The notes beneath the pieces were generated by a model. The model saw only the letters and a program-made list of their open reading frames with translations, ran no database searches and was not told where the DNA came from. From contig CAKSQS010000010.1 of the NCBI GenBank assembly GCA_934486705.1, forward strand, positions 1-64,000: DNA of 64,000 bases, given 5' to 3'. The position numbers and the translations under genes were made by a program. The stretch is from an uncultured Eubacteriales bacterium (GTDB taxonomy: Bacteria; Bacillota; Clostridia; Oscillospirales; Acutalibacteraceae). Positions within the stretch are counted from its first letter, which is position 1. Each line of letters starts with the position of its first letter. This document shows, one piece after another, positions 22,881 to 32,383 of this stretch.

Positions 22881-23736
22881 TGCGCGCCCTCGCTTTCATA
22901 TCAGTCAGCACCTTTACGGCGCGTTCCACCGTGAAAACGTCTTCGGGCACATTAAGCCCCGCGGCTTTAAGCTCGTAAAAAACGCGTGTGACTATAGGAA
23001 CGTTTAAGCCTATTTCGCGCAGCTTATCGCCGTTTTTAAAGACGTTTTCCACCGTATCGAACATAAACAGGCTGCCCTTATTCATAACCAGCAGTTTATC
23101 CGCCAGCACCGCCATATCCTCCATACTGTGGGATATTACTATAACGGTAGCAGAGGTTGCTAAACGGTAATCGAATATTATTTTCATAACGTCCTCGCGC
23201 CCTTTGGGGTCAAGCCCTGCCGTGGGCTCGTCGAACACGATTATTTCGGGGCGCATTGCCATAACGCCCGCAATAGCCACGCGCCGCTTTTCCCCGCCTG
23301 ATAAATCAAAGGGGGATTTTTGTAGGTATTCATCGCGAATACCCACAAGGCGGCAGGTATCGAGCACCCTTGTTTTAAGCTCTTCACCCGAAAGCCCCAT
23401 ATTTGCAGGACCGAAAGAAACGTCCTTAAACACTGTTTCCTCAAAAAGCTGATATTCGGGGTATTGAAACACAAGCCCCACCTTAGAGCGTATTTTGCGT
23501 ATTTCTTTCGGGTTTTCCCATATGTTTTTATCGTCAACCATTATCTCGCCCGAGGTGGGCTTGAGCAGCCCGTTAAGGTGCTGCACAAGGGTTGATTTAC
23601 CCGACCCCGTATGACCGATAATACCTATTATTTCGCCCTTTTCGGCGGTAAACGATACGTTTTTTACCGCGTCGTTTACAAACGGTGTATTTCCGTCATA
23701 AGTGTGGGTAAGATTTTTTACCTCTAAAACTGACAA
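22873..23736 (-). CDS. ecfA2: ECF transporter ATPase EcfA2
   Basis: A 287-residue ABC ATPase with Walker A 'GHTGSGKST', signature 'LSGGEKRRVAIAG', Walker B 'IIVFDEPTAGLDP' and 'ISHSMEDMAVLADK'. It pairs with EcfA1 just upstream and EcfT just downstream, forming the standard ECF energising unit. It begins two bases after the EcfA1 stop. Length and order match the family. Confidence 0.95.
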   Translation of the reverse strand: MSVLEVKNLTHTYDGNTPFVNDAVKNVSFTAEKGEIIGIIGHTGSGKSTLVQHLNGLLKPTSGEIMVDDKNIWENPKEIRKIRSKVGLVFQYPEYQLFEETVFKDVSFGPANMGLSGEELKTRVLDTCRLVGIRDEYLQKSPFDLSGGEKRRVAIAGVMAMRPEIIVFDEPTAGLDPKGREDVMKIIFDYRLATSATVIVISHSMEDMAVLADKLLVMNKGSLFMFDTVENVFKNGDKLREIGLNVPIVTRVFYELKAAGLNVPEDVFTVERAVKVLTDMKARARNA

Positions 23737-23737
23737 A

Positions 23738-24589
23738 CTACTTTTCCTCCGAATGAAGCGCCGATATTATCTGCTCGGCTGCTTCTTTTATAGAAAGCGC
23801 GTGGGTATCAACGGCAAAGCCGTTTTTCTTTAAATTATACAAAAGCTCGGCGGTCTGCGGCACGTCAAGCCCGACCGATTTAAGCCTTTCAACATCCGAA
23901 AAAATAATTTTCGGCTTATCGTCGGCAATAATTTCGCCGTCGTTCATCACTATAACGCGGTCGGCGTTTTCCGCCTCCTCCATATAGTGGGTTATAAGCA
24001 CCACGGTTATCCCCTTTTCACGGTTCAAACGGTGGAGAGTTGATATTATCTCTGCCCTGCCCTTGGGGTCGAGCATTGCGGTGGGCTCGTCCAGCACCAA
24101 GCACTCGGGCTGCATTGCTATTATTCCCGCTATAGCTATGCGCTGCTTTTGCCCGCCCGATAAATGGTGCGGGGTAGATTTTCTGAACTCCCACATATCA
24201 ACGGCTTTTAGCGCGTCCTCTACCCTTTTTTCAATTTCCTTTGGCGGAATACCGAGGTTTTCAGGGCCGAAAGCCACATCCTCTTCAACAATTGAGGCGA
24301 TTATCTGATTATCGGGATTTTGAAAAACCATACCCACCTTGCGTTTTACCTCAATTTCGGTTTCTTCATCCTTTGTGTTAATGCCGTCGGCAAACACGTC
24401 GCCAGAGGTAGGCTTATTTAAGCCATTGAGCATTTTTGCAAGGGTGGATTTTCCCGAGCCGTTGTGACCCAAAATAACCGTAAAGCTGCCGCGCTCTATA
24501 TTAAGCGATAAATTTTTAACCGCGGCAAAGGTTTTTTCCTCATCGGTATATTCATAGGTGACGTTTTCAACTTCGATTATATTATCCAT
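23738..24589 (-). CDS. ecfA1: ECF transporter ATPase EcfA1
   Basis: A 283-residue ABC ATPase: Walker A 'GHNGSGKST' (about 41-49), signature 'LSGGQKQRIAIAG', Walker B 'CLVLDEPTAMLDP', switch His in 'LITHYMEEAENADR'. It is first in the ecfA1-ecfA2-ecfT-truA order and its start lies within the last bases of the methyltransferase gene upstream (8-base overlap). The heterodimer with EcfA2 powers vitamin uptake. Confidence 0.95.
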   Translation of the reverse strand: MDNIIEVENVTYEYTDEEKTFAAVKNLSLNIERGSFTVILGHNGSGKSTLAKMLNGLNKPTSGDVFADGINTKDEETEIEVKRKVGMVFQNPDNQIIASIVEEDVAFGPENLGIPPKEIEKRVEDALKAVDMWEFRKSTPHHLSGGQKQRIAIAGIIAMQPECLVLDEPTAMLDPKGRAEIISTLHRLNREKGITVVLITHYMEEAENADRVIVMNDGEIIADDKPKIIFSDVERLKSVGLDVPQTAELLYNLKKNGFAVDTHALSIKEAAEQIISALHSEEK

Positions 24590-25454
24590 TTTCTCTTATC
24601 CAAACAGTAGTATTGCCCGCAGGCAGGCTGATTTTTTTATCGGTGACGAAAAGCCCTATTTCATCGGTGGTAACCGTGCCCGGGCGGTTTTTTATTACAT
24701 AGCGGCTTACCATGTAATTGAGTATTGAGGGCGAAAGCCCGCCCGTATAGGAATTAAGAAAGAAAAACTCCGCATTATCTGAGAGCAGCTTGCCCGTTTC
24801 GGTTAAAAGCTCGGTTAATTGCTGCTCCAGCTTCCAAACCTCACCGTCAGGCCCTCTGCCGTAGGATGGCGGGTCCATTATTACCGCGTCGTATTTATTG
24901 CCGCGGCGCACCTCGCGCTTTACGAATTTAAGGCAATCATCCACAAGCCAACGAACGGGTCTGTCCGAAAGCCCGCTTGCTGCCGCGTTTTCCTTTGCCC
25001 ACTGCACCATACCCTTAGAAGCGTCAACGTGGGTCACTTTCGCCCCCGCCTTAAGGCAAGCAACGGTAGCGCCCCCAGTGTATGCGAAAAGGTTTAATAC
25101 GGATAGCTGACGGTCGGCGCTTTTAATAATTTCAGCAGCCAAATCCCAGTTTACCGCCTGCTCGGGGAAAAGCCCCGTGTGCTTAAAGCCCATAGGTTTC
25201 AGGCGGAATGTAAGTCCTTTATAGTCAATACTCCAAACGTCGGGCACTTTTTTAAGCGTTTCCCAATATCCGCCGCCGCTTTTTGAGCGGTGGTACACGG
25301 CATTAGCATTGTTCCAGCGCTTATCATCACGCTTGCCCGACCATATTATCTGCGGGTCGGGGCGAATAAAAATAATATTGCCCCAACGTTCAAGCCGCTC
25401 GCCCGCGTCTGCGTCTATAAGCTCGTAATCGTCAAATCCCCTGACGGTTCTCAT
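24582..25454 (-). CDS. Class I SAM methyltransferase, rRNA methylase-like
   Basis: A 290-residue enzyme with a SAM-binding signature 'VLNLFAYTGGATVACLKAGAKVTHVDAS' (about 118-145, quoted in part as NLFAYTGGATVACL) and 'VIMDPPSYGRGPDG' as the catalytic NPPY-like motif. Similar proteins (RlmI/RlmK-like, PF10672) methylate bases of 23S rRNA. The N-terminal part is shorter than in RlmI (no PUA domain). It starts within the glmM end and ends in ecfA1, so it belongs to the run. Substrate is unknown. Confidence 0.8.
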   Translation of the reverse strand: MRTVRGFDDYELIDADAGERLERWGNIIFIRPDPQIIWSGKRDDKRWNNANAVYHRSKSGGGYWETLKKVPDVWSIDYKGLTFRLKPMGFKHTGLFPEQAVNWDLAAEIIKSADRQLSVLNLFAYTGGATVACLKAGAKVTHVDASKGMVQWAKENAAASGLSDRPVRWLVDDCLKFVKREVRRGNKYDAVIMDPPSYGRGPDGEVWKLEQQLTELLTETGKLLSDNAEFFFLNSYTGGLSPSILNYMVSRYVIKNRPGTVTTDEIGLFVTDKKISLPAGNTTVWIRENG

Positions 25455-26801
25455 TTATGCTTTTCCCTCAATTACTTTTGCAACCTGCTTTGCAAGGCGC
25501 TTAATTTCCACAATGTCGTCACCCTCCAGCATTACGCGAATAAGCGGCTCTGTGCCCGATGCACGCACAAGTATTCTGCCACGCTTGCCGAGGGTCTTTT
25601 TAACCTCGTCAATAGCGCCTATAATCTCTTTATCGGTTGTAAGCTTGCCTTTAAGCTCGGGTGATGCGGTAATATTTACAAGGGTTTGCGGCAGCACCGT
25701 CATAACCGACGCTATTTCGGATGCCGACTTGCCCGAGGATGATATTATCGATGCGAGCATTGCGCCCGATAACTGACCGTCGCCCGTGGTTGCAAAGTTT
25801 TTGAATATAATATGCCCCGATTGCTCGCCGCCTATTTTATAGTCGTGTTTCAGCATTTCTTCAAGCACGTAGCGGTCACCAACCTTGGTTTCTAAAACGT
25901 TAATGCCGTTTGCCTCGGCAAAGCGCTTAAAGCCCATATTGGTCATAACCGTTACCACGGCGGTATCGTCATTTAAAATGCCCTTGTTTTTCATATCAAG
26001 CGCAAAAACGGCTATCATTCTGTCTCCGTCTATCAGCTTGCCGTTTTCGTCCACTGCTAAGCAGCGGTCGGAGTCGCCGTCAAAAGCCAGCCCCAAATCA
26101 ACGCTGTGACCGTTTACATAGTCAATAAGGTCTTCCATATGTGTTGAGCCGCAGCGCGCGTTTATATTAACGCCGTTGGGGTTATCGTGCATCATATGCA
26201 CGTCCGCGCCTAACTTTTTAAAGAATTTTTCCGCAGTGTAAGAAGCGCAGCCGTTTGCGCAGTCAATAGCTATTTTCATACCGGTGAGGTCGGCTCTTAC
26301 AGACCTTACAAGGTGGTCGATATATAAATCAACATAATCGTAGCGCGCAAAAACGCTGCCCACGTCGCCGCCGACAGGGAACTCAACAGGGCTCATATCG
26401 TCAAGCACAAGCGCCTCAATTTCTTCTTCAAGCGCGTCGGGCAGCTTAAAGCCGTTGCCGTCGAATATCTTTATTCCGTTGTATTCGCAGGGGTTGTGTG
26501 ATGCGGATATCATAATTCCCGCGTCCGCCTCCCTATCTTTTACAAGATACGCGATTGCGGGGGTAGGCACAAAGCCCACAAGCACAACGTCCGCCCCGAC
26601 GGAGCAAAGCCCTGCCGCCAGCGCCATTTCAAGCATATTTGAAGAAACGCGGGTGTCCTTACCTATTAACACCTTAGGCTTTTCGGTGGTTTTTTCGGTA
26701 AGCACATAAGCCGCCGCTCTGCCTATATTCATTGCAAGCTCGCAGTCAAGCTCCTTATTTGCAATACCTCTTGCACCGTCTGTTCCGAATAATCTACCCA
26801 T
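25455..26801 (-). CDS. glmM: Phosphoglucosamine mutase
   Basis: A 448-residue enzyme that converts glucosamine-6-phosphate to glucosamine-1-phosphate for UDP-GlcNAc and cell wall synthesis. 'GRLFGTDGARGIAN' at the N terminus, the phosphoserine loop 'MISASHNPCEYNGIKIF' (Ser about 100), the metal site 'LAFDGDSDRCLAVDE' and the phosphate-binding 'RASGTEPLIRVM' are all seen. ATG 26801 is chosen since AAGGAG lies 8 bases upstream; the GTG at 26810 falls inside that site. It follows ruvB by about 20 bases. Confidence 0.96.
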   Translation of the reverse strand: MGRLFGTDGARGIANKELDCELAMNIGRAAAYVLTEKTTEKPKVLIGKDTRVSSNMLEMALAAGLCSVGADVVLVGFVPTPAIAYLVKDREADAGIMISASHNPCEYNGIKIFDGNGFKLPDALEEEIEALVLDDMSPVEFPVGGDVGSVFARYDYVDLYIDHLVRSVRADLTGMKIAIDCANGCASYTAEKFFKKLGADVHMMHDNPNGVNINARCGSTHMEDLIDYVNGHSVDLGLAFDGDSDRCLAVDENGKLIDGDRMIAVFALDMKNKGILNDDTAVVTVMTNMGFKRFAEANGINVLETKVGDRYVLEEMLKHDYKIGGEQSGHIIFKNFATTGDGQLSGAMLASIISSSGKSASEIASVMTVLPQTLVNITASPELKGKLTTDKEIIGAIDEVKKTLGKRGRILVRASGTEPLIRVMLEGDDIVEIKRLAKQVAKVIEGKA

Positions 26802-26822
26802 TATAAACACTCCTTAAAAATT

Positions 26823-27866
26823 TTAAAAAATAGATTGCTGCGCGGCGTTTTCGCTCCGCCGTATTCCTAAATGGTCATATGCCAAGGCGGTAACGCACCT
26901 ACCTCTGGCAGTGCGCGTTAAAAAGCCTATCTGCATTAAATAAGGCTCGTAAACGTCCTCTATCGTCACTGCCTCTTCACCTACTGCGGCGGCAAGGGTA
27001 TCAAGCCCCACAGGTCCGCCCGAGTAGTTGGTTATTATGGTTGTAAGCATCTTGCGGTCGAAATCGTCAAGACCCAATTCGTCAATTTCAAACCTTGCAA
27101 GGGCAGCGCGCGCCACCTCTTCGGTAATATCTCCCTCAAATTCCACCTGCGCAATATCACGCACGCGTTTAAGCAAGCGGTTTGCAATACGCGGCGTTCC
27201 GCGCGAGCGCGAGGCTATTTCGAGCGCGCCGTCTTTTTCTATTTTAATGCCCAAAATTCCCGCCGAGCGGGTTATTATCTGCGCTAATTCCTCGGGGGTG
27301 TAAAGCTCCAAACGCAGCAGCACCCCGAAACGGTCGCGCAACGGTGCGGTAAGCTGCCCCGAACGGGTAGTTGCGCCCACCAAAGTGAAATGCGGCACAT
27401 CAAGCCTTATAGACCGCGCAGAAGGACCTTTACCGAGTATAATATCAAGCGAAAAATCTTCCATTGCGGGGTATAAAATTTCCTCAACATTCCGCGGCAG
27501 GCGGTGAATTTCGTCTATAAAAAGCACATCGCCCTCGTTGAGAGACGTCAGTATCGCCACCAAGTCGCCCTGCTTTTCTATTGCAGGACCGGATGTCACG
27601 CGCAGGTTTACCCCCATTTCCTTTGCAATAATGCCCGAAAGGGTGGTTTTGCCAAGCCCCGGCGGGCCGTAAAGCAGCACGTGGTCGAGCGATTCGTGCC
27701 TGCCGAGCGCCGCTTTAATGTATATGCTTAAATTTTCCTTAGCCTTTTTCTGCCCTATATATTCGTTAAGGGTCTTAGGGCGCAGGGATAGCTCCGCCTC
27801 GTCCTCTTTATAATCATACTCGGGGGCTACAATTCGGTTTTCAAAATCCATTTCTTGTTCTATCAA
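26823..27866 (-). CDS. ruvB: Holliday junction branch-migration ATPase RuvB
   Basis: A 347-residue AAA+ motor: '[19 protein letters not shown]' N terminus, Walker A '[10 protein letters not shown]', Walker B '[10 protein letters not shown]', sensor '[18 protein letters not shown]', and the winged-helix C-terminal domain ('[23 protein letters not shown]'). Immediately downstream of ruvA (3-base gap). Complete and typical in length. Confidence 0.97.
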   Translation of the reverse strand: MIEQEMDFENRIVAPEYDYKEDEAELSLRPKTLNEYIGQKKAKENLSIYIKAALGRHESLDHVLLYGPPGLGKTTLSGIIAKEMGVNLRVTSGPAIEKQGDLVAILTSLNEGDVLFIDEIHRLPRNVEEILYPAMEDFSLDIILGKGPSARSIRLDVPHFTLVGATTRSGQLTAPLRDRFGVLLRLELYTPEELAQIITRSAGILGIKIEKDGALEIASRSRGTPRIANRLLKRVRDIAQVEFEGDITEEVARAALARFEIDELGLDDFDRKMLTTIITNYSGGPVGLDTLAAAVGEEAVTIEDVYEPYLMQIGFLTRTARGRCVTALAYDHLGIRRSENAAQQSIF

Positions 27867-27869
27867 GGG

Positions 27870-28469
27870 TTATATCCTCCTTGCAAGGGATTTAAGCGCC
27901 TGCTTTATAAGCTCCTCGGCAGGCAGCGTCTGGTCGAGCCTGCCCACTGCAAGCGACGCCTCACCTTGCGAATAGCCGAGCGACACAAGCGCCGCCACCG
28001 CCTCTGATGAATTTGTGTGCGCCGTGGCGTTGCCTATTGCCTTTATATCCTCGCCGTCTTCCGCAATAGCGCCCACCTTATCTTTTAATTCAAGCACTAT
28101 TCGCTGCGCTAATTTTATGCCGACGCCCGATGCCGCGGTAAGCGCCTTTGCGTCGCCGCTCGCAATGTAAACGGTGAGCCTGTCCGCTTCAAATTCAGAA
28201 AGAATGGCAATGCCGAGCTTTGCGCCCACCCCGTTTACCGAGGTTATAAGCTTAAAGGCGTTGAGTTCCGCCTCACTCTCAAAGCCGTAAAGGTCGAGCG
28301 CGTCCTCGCGCACCGCCAAATGCGTGTATAAAAATACCTCGCTGCCCTTTGGCGGCAGGCGGTAAAGCGTGTTTTTGGTAACTGTGCAGCGAAGACCCAC
28401 GCCGCCGCACTCTACCACCGCCGAGGTATTATCGGTATATATCAGCTTTCCTCTTAAAGACGCAATCAT
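27870..28469 (-). CDS. ruvA: Holliday junction branch-migration subunit RuvA
   Basis: A 199-residue DNA-binding protein with an OB-fold N terminus ('IASLRGKLIYTDNTSAVVEC'), two helix-hairpin-helix motifs ('LITSVNGVGAKLGIAILSEF' and 'LTAASGVGIKLAQRIVLELK') and the small RuvB-binding C-terminal domain ('AVAALVSLGYSQGEASLAV'). Its start overlaps the ruvC stop by four bases. Complete. Confidence 0.97.
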   Translation of the reverse strand: MIASLRGKLIYTDNTSAVVECGGVGLRCTVTKNTLYRLPPKGSEVFLYTHLAVREDALDLYGFESEAELNAFKLITSVNGVGAKLGIAILSEFEADRLTVYIASGDAKALTAASGVGIKLAQRIVLELKDKVGAIAEDGEDIKAIGNATAHTNSSEAVAALVSLGYSQGEASLAVGRLDQTLPAEELIKQALKSLARRI

Positions 28470-28972
28470 CTTCCCGCCTCCTTATATAATCGTGAATAAT
28501 CCGTACCGGAATAGTGCGCGTGGCAAACCGCAAGCGCAAGCGCGTCGGCAGTATCGTCGGGTTTCGGCACTTTTTCAAGGTTTAAAAAGCTTTTTATCAT
28601 TTCCATAACCTGCCGTTTTTCCGCTCTGCCGTAGCCGGTTATTGCCTGCTTTACCTGCAAAGGGGTATACTCCGATATATTAAGCCCGTTTTGCGCGGCG
28701 GAAAGCACTATTACTCCCCTTGCCTGCGCTACGTCTATAGCCGTGGTGGTGTTGGTGTTGAAATAAAGCTTTTCTATCGACATATCGTCAGGCTTGTACT
28801 TTTCTATAATCGTATTCATATCGTTATATATATCGCAGAGCCTTGTTTCAAAAGGCAGACTCGCCTTTGTGGTTATCGCCCCGAAGCCTACAACCGAAAA
28901 TCTGCCGCGAAAATAATCTATTATTCCGTAGCCTATTGTGGCATAGCCGGGGTCTATTCCCAAAATACGCAC
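28466..28972 (-). CDS. ruvC: Holliday junction resolvase RuvC
   Basis: A 168-residue resolvase with the four acidic catalytic residues: Asp7 in 'ILGIDPGYATIG', Glu about 67 in 'SIEKLYF' and two aspartates in 'PKPDDTADALALAVCH'. It starts at GTG 28972 with AAAGGTGGGC before it. It is the first gene of ruvCAB, driven by a promoter at 29006-29034. All hallmarks present. Confidence 0.96.
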   Translation of the reverse strand: MRILGIDPGYATIGYGIIDYFRGRFSVVGFGAITTKASLPFETRLCDIYNDMNTIIEKYKPDDMSIEKLYFNTNTTTAIDVAQARGVIVLSAAQNGLNISEYTPLQVKQAITGYGRAEKRQVMEMIKSFLNLEKVPKPDDTADALALAVCHAHYSGTDYSRLYKEAGR

Positions 28973-29005
28973 TGTCCGCCCACCTTTACTATTCCATAAT
29001 AAGGT

Positions 29006-29034
29006 ATTATATCATATTCTTTTTAATACTTCAA
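29006..29034 (-). promoter_or_regulatory. Promoter of ruvCAB
   Basis: On the minus strand TTGAAG, 17 bases, TATAAT, ending about 34 bases before the ruvC GTG. A good vegetative sigma-A promoter; no obvious LexA box is visible next to it. Confidence 0.75.
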
Positions 29035-29079
29035 GAATTTATTGGACGGGAAAGTAAATAGGCGGTGCTAAAATACATA

Positions 29080-29243
29080 GGCTCCCTTCTTTTTGACGCA
29101 AGTCAAAACAGAGGGGAGCTGTCACGTCAGTGACTGAGGGGTATTCAATCAAACTTTAGCTTTTTCAGCGTCTTAGTCTGTAACAACCCCTCCGTCTTTG
29201 CCTACGGCAAATCCACCTCCCCTTACACAGGGGAGGCATTGGC
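29080..29243. repeat. Dispersed repeats type I and II between ruvC and pot genes
   Basis: Type I at 29080-29143 (GGCTCCCTTCTTTTTGACG ... GAGGGGAGCTGTCACGTCAGTGACTGAGGGGTATT, shown in parts) and type II at about 29181-29243 (TAACAACCCCTCCGTC, hairpin with TGCCTACGGCA, CACCTCCCC, TTACACAGGGGAGGC). Both are in the opposite orientation to the copies at 3965-4172. Confidence 0.85.
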
Positions 29244-29382
29244 TTGCAATTTGCCGTAAATTTTTCAACCAACAAAAAATGAGCATACGCGAGTATACGC
29301 GAGAAAAAACGAGCATTTTAAAGACAATAAAATTTAAGGCATAAAATACGGCAGAAAAATGTAGAAAAAACGCAAAAAATAC
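29244..29382. other. AT-rich spacer upstream of the pot promoter
   Basis: Nothing codes here. It contains GAGTATACGCGAG repeated with a variant (GCATACGCGAGTATACGCGAGAAAAAA), A tracts and then the promoter. No terminator recognised. Confidence 0.5.
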
Positions 29383-29411
29383 TTGACATTTTAGCGTTTT
29401 AATAGTATAGT
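29383..29411 (+). promoter_or_regulatory. Promoter of potABCD
   Basis: TTGACA (29383-29388), exactly 17 bases, TATAGT (29406-29411). Transcription would start near 29418, giving a leader of about 200 bases ahead of potA. Confidence 0.88.
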
Positions 29412-29417
29412 CAATAC

Positions 29418-29618
29418 TTAGTTAGACATTAAACAAAATATGTTTAAGCATCTGTGTAGAGAGCAGGTTCAGATTTTATGCCGTAGTTTCGGGTCAGAGG
29501 GCCTTTGAAAACTATGAAAAACCCTTTGTTCAGGGCATATTACGAAGAGTCTGCGGGTATCGCACGGGGAAAATTATTCTTGTGTCGGCACTTGGTGTTG
29601 AACAAAGGGGGATGCTTT
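29418..29618 (+). promoter_or_regulatory. Structured 5' leader that can mask the potA ribosome binding site
   Basis: CCCTTTGTTCA (29522-29532) is the exact complement of TGAACAAAGGG (29599-29609), which covers the potA ribosome binding site AAAGGGGG. The same 5' arm lies in a loop bounded by TATGCC/GGCATA (29477-29482 with 29534-29539) and TAGTTT/AAACTA (29484-29489 with 29509-29514). These pairings are mutually exclusive or form a pseudoknot, a layout typical of translational riboswitches. I do not recognise a known class. An in-frame ORF crosses the leader into potA, but its peptide is unlike PotA N termini. Confidence 0.55.
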
Positions 29619-30737
29619 ATGGAAAAAGAAAATATTGCGGAGCTTAAAAACATTTCGGTCGCTTTTGACGGCGAGCAGGTTTTGGACGGGCTTGACCTTG
29701 AAATTAAGGATAAAGAGTTTATAACTCTGCTCGGCCCTTCCGGTTGCGGTAAAACCACCACCCTGCGGCTTATAGCCGGCTTTTTAGAGCCGGACGGCGG
29801 CGACATTTTGTTTGAGGGCAAAAAAATAAATGGTGTTCCGGCGTATAAGCGCCAGGTTAACACCATTTTTCAGCGTTATGCACTGTTTCCGCACCTTAAC
29901 GTGTATGAAAACATTGCTTTCGGGCTGCGCGTTAAAAAGCGCCCCGAAAAGGAGATAAAGGAAAAGGTTGCCGAAATGCTGCGCCTTGTAAACCTTACGG
30001 GGCTTGAAAAACGGCATATCGATACACTTTCGGGCGGTCAGCAGCAGCGTGTGGCTATTGCCCGCGCCATTGCAAACCACCCTAAAGTATTGCTGCTTGA
30101 CGAGCCGCTTGCCGCGCTTGATTTGAAACTCCGCAAGGATATGCAAAAGGAGCTTAAAAAAATTCAGCAGCAGTTAGGCATAACCTTTGTTTTTGTAACG
30201 CACGACCAAGAAGAAGCGCTTACCATGTCCGACCGCGTGGTGGTAATGGACGGCGGCAAAATTCAGCAGGTGGGCACTCCGCAGGATATTTACAACGAGC
30301 CGCAGAACGCCTTTGTGGCTGACTTTATAGGCGAATCGAATATAGTGGACGGCGTTATGCTGCGCGACTTGTACGTTGAGTTTTCGGGTGCGCGGTTTGA
30401 TTGCCTTGATAAGGGATTTGCCGAAAACGAGGCGGTGGACGTTGTGGTTCGCCCCGAGGATGTGGACATTCTTCCGCCCGAAAAGGGTATGCTTACAGGC
30501 ACGGTAACTTCGGTTGCGTTCCTCGGTGTGCACTATGAAATAATAGTGGATATAGGCGGCTTTAAGTGGATGATACAAACCACCGACGAGCATTTTGTGG
30601 GCGATAACGTGGGGCTTTTCATTGAGCCCGACGCCATTCACATTATGAAAAAATCGAAATATTCGGGACTTTACGGCGATTATTCTTCTTACAGTGAGGA
30701 AATTGACCACCTCTCCGACGTTATCGAGGAGGAATAG
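29619..30737 (+). CDS. potA: Spermidine/putrescine ABC transporter ATPase PotA
   Basis: A 372-residue ABC ATPase. '[17 protein letters not shown]' Walker A, '[15 protein letters not shown]' Q-loop region, '[14 protein letters not shown]' signature, '[15 protein letters not shown]' Walker B, and a C-terminal TOBE-type domain (about 240-350). The ATG at 29619 has AAAGGGGG eight bases upstream. Followed by potB two bases after its stop. The set potABCD imports polyamines across the membrane. Substrate is inferred from the PotD partner. Confidence 0.92.
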   Translation: MEKENIAELKNISVAFDGEQVLDGLDLEIKDKEFITLLGPSGCGKTTTLRLIAGFLEPDGGDILFEGKKINGVPAYKRQVNTIFQRYALFPHLNVYENIAFGLRVKKRPEKEIKEKVAEMLRLVNLTGLEKRHIDTLSGGQQQRVAIARAIANHPKVLLLDEPLAALDLKLRKDMQKELKKIQQQLGITFVFVTHDQEEALTMSDRVVVMDGGKIQQVGTPQDIYNEPQNAFVADFIGESNIVDGVMLRDLYVEFSGARFDCLDKGFAENEAVDVVVRPEDVDILPPEKGMLTGTVTSVAFLGVHYEIIVDIGGFKWMIQTTDEHFVGDNVGLFIEPDAIHIMKKSKYSGLYGDYSSYSEEIDHLSDVIEEE

Positions 30738-30739
30738 CC

Positions 30740-31573
30740 ATGAACAAAAAATCCTTCGGCAATAAATTAGTTGCCTCCCCTTACATTGTGTGGTCGGCTA
30801 TATTTATAATTGTGCCGCTTGTTATAATGTTTTATTTTGCCCTTACCGATAATAACGGCGTTTTTACCCTCGCTAATATTGCGGCTATAGGCAAATATAA
30901 AAAAGCGTTCGGAATTTCCATACTCTACGCCGCGGTTTCCACCGTTATAACCCTGCTGCTCGCCTACCCTATGGCTTATTTTATGACAAAGCTTAAAATA
31001 TCCTCGCAGCGTATGCTGTTTATGATTATTATGATTCCCATGTGGATGAACTTCCTCATACGCACCTATTCATGGATAACCATACTTTCAAACACGGGGC
31101 TTATAAATACGTTTTTACAGAAAATCGGGCTTATTGATAAGCCTATAAAGCTGCTTTTAACCCCGGGGGCTGTAATTCTCGGAATGGTGTACGATTTTAT
31201 TCCGTATATGATTCTGCCGATTTATTCTGTAATGTCAAAGTTAGATAAATCGCTTTTGGAGGCGGCTGAGGACTTAGGCTCAAACTCGTTCACCAAGTTT
31301 AAAAGGGTAATTTTCCCGCTTACAAAGCCGGGCGTTATTTCGGGCATTACCATGGTGTTTGTGCCGTCTGTCAGCACGTTTTACATTTCGCAAAAGCTCG
31401 GCGGCACAAAAACAATGCTTATAGGCGACACAATTGAGTATTTCTTCAATTCCGGTCCTGAGCATTACAATATTGCCTCGGCAATCTCTATGGTGCTGAT
31501 GGTTATGATACTCATATGCCTGTTTATAATGAACAGGTTCTCCGACAGTGACGACGGAGGTGTGTTAATGTGA
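30740..31573 (+). CDS. potB: Spermidine/putrescine ABC transporter permease PotB
   Basis: A 277-residue inner-membrane permease with six hydrophobic segments and an EAA-type coupling motif 'LLEAAEDLGSNSFTKFKRVIFPLTKPG' (about 172-198, shown in part as EDLGSNSFTKFKRVIF). The 3' end overlaps potC by four bases (TGTGA). Standard size and position in potABCD. Confidence 0.92.
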   Translation: MNKKSFGNKLVASPYIVWSAIFIIVPLVIMFYFALTDNNGVFTLANIAAIGKYKKAFGISILYAAVSTVITLLLAYPMAYFMTKLKISSQRMLFMIIMIPMWMNFLIRTYSWITILSNTGLINTFLQKIGLIDKPIKLLLTPGAVILGMVYDFIPYMILPIYSVMSKLDKSLLEAAEDLGSNSFTKFKRVIFPLTKPGVISGITMVFVPSVSTFYISQKLGGTKTMLIGDTIEYFFNSGPEHYNIASAISMVLMVMILICLFIMNRFSDSDDGGVLM

Positions 31574-32379
31574 AAATACTCTCCCGAATTTATGTTGCGC
31601 TTATAATTTTATTCCTTTACGCCCCTGTTGCGGTTATGATTATTTTTTCATTCAACGGCAGCGGCAGCGTGTGGGTAATGAACGGCTTTTCTACACGTTG
31701 GTACGCAGGGCTTACATCCGATACCGCAATGATGACCGCCCTGCAGCACACCTTAATAATAGCGGTGTCCTCCGCCTTTATTTCGACCGTGCTCGGCACG
31801 GCGGCGGCAGTGGGAATTACCGCAATAAGGCGAAAAGTGCCTAAAAAAATAATAATGTCGGTCACGCAGATTCCTATGATGAACGCCGATATTGTTACGG
31901 GTATTTCCCTTATGCTGCTGTTTATATTCGTCGGTAAGCTTTTGGGGCTTTCCGAGTCCCTCGGCTTTTTAACGGTGCTTATTTCCCATATCACCTTTAA
32001 CCTGCCCTATGTTATTCTTTCGGTAATTCCGAAATTAAAGCAAACCGACCCGAATTTACCCGAGGCGGCTATGGACCTCGGCTGCACGCCCGTAAAGGCG
32101 TTTTTCAAGGTAATGCTGCCCTCAATTTCCACGGGAATTATTACCGGGTTTATAATGGCGTTCACGCTGTCGCTTGACGATTTTGTTATAAGCTATTTCA
32201 CCTGCGGGCATTACCAGACTTTGCCGATAGTGATATACTCTATGACGAAAAAGACGGTTAAGCCCGACGCATACGCGCTTTCCACCCTTATATTCATAAC
32301 GGTGTTTGTGCTGTTAATACTTTATAATGTACTGCAAACCAAATCAGAAAAGAAATCACAGATGAAAGAAAGGATTTAG
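31570..32379 (+). CDS. potC: Spermidine/putrescine ABC transporter permease PotC
   Basis: A 269-residue permease with six predicted membrane helices and the EAA loop 'LPEAAMDLGCTPVKAFFKVMLPSI'. 'FTLSLDDFVISYFTCG' before the last helices is the usual PotC signature. GTG start overlapping potB. A polyamine transporter with PotB, PotA and PotD. Confidence 0.92.
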   Translation: MKILSRIYVALIILFLYAPVAVMIIFSFNGSGSVWVMNGFSTRWYAGLTSDTAMMTALQHTLIIAVSSAFISTVLGTAAAVGITAIRRKVPKKIIMSVTQIPMMNADIVTGISLMLLFIFVGKLLGLSESLGFLTVLISHITFNLPYVILSVIPKLKQTDPNLPEAAMDLGCTPVKAFFKVMLPSISTGIITGFIMAFTLSLDDFVISYFTCGHYQTLPIVIYSMTKKTVKPDAYALSTLIFITVFVLLILYNVLQTKSEKKSQMKERI

Positions 32380-32383
32380 ATAA

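Noticed and set aside
22074..24589. Missing S component of the ECF transporter as an anomaly
   Set aside because: Shared group II ECF modules normally have S components encoded elsewhere.
29505..29618. N-terminal extension of PotA through the leader
   Set aside because: The frame is open from TTG 29505, and ATG 29514 is in frame, but the encoded residues are unlike PotA and the SD-start pair at 29604-29621 is far better.
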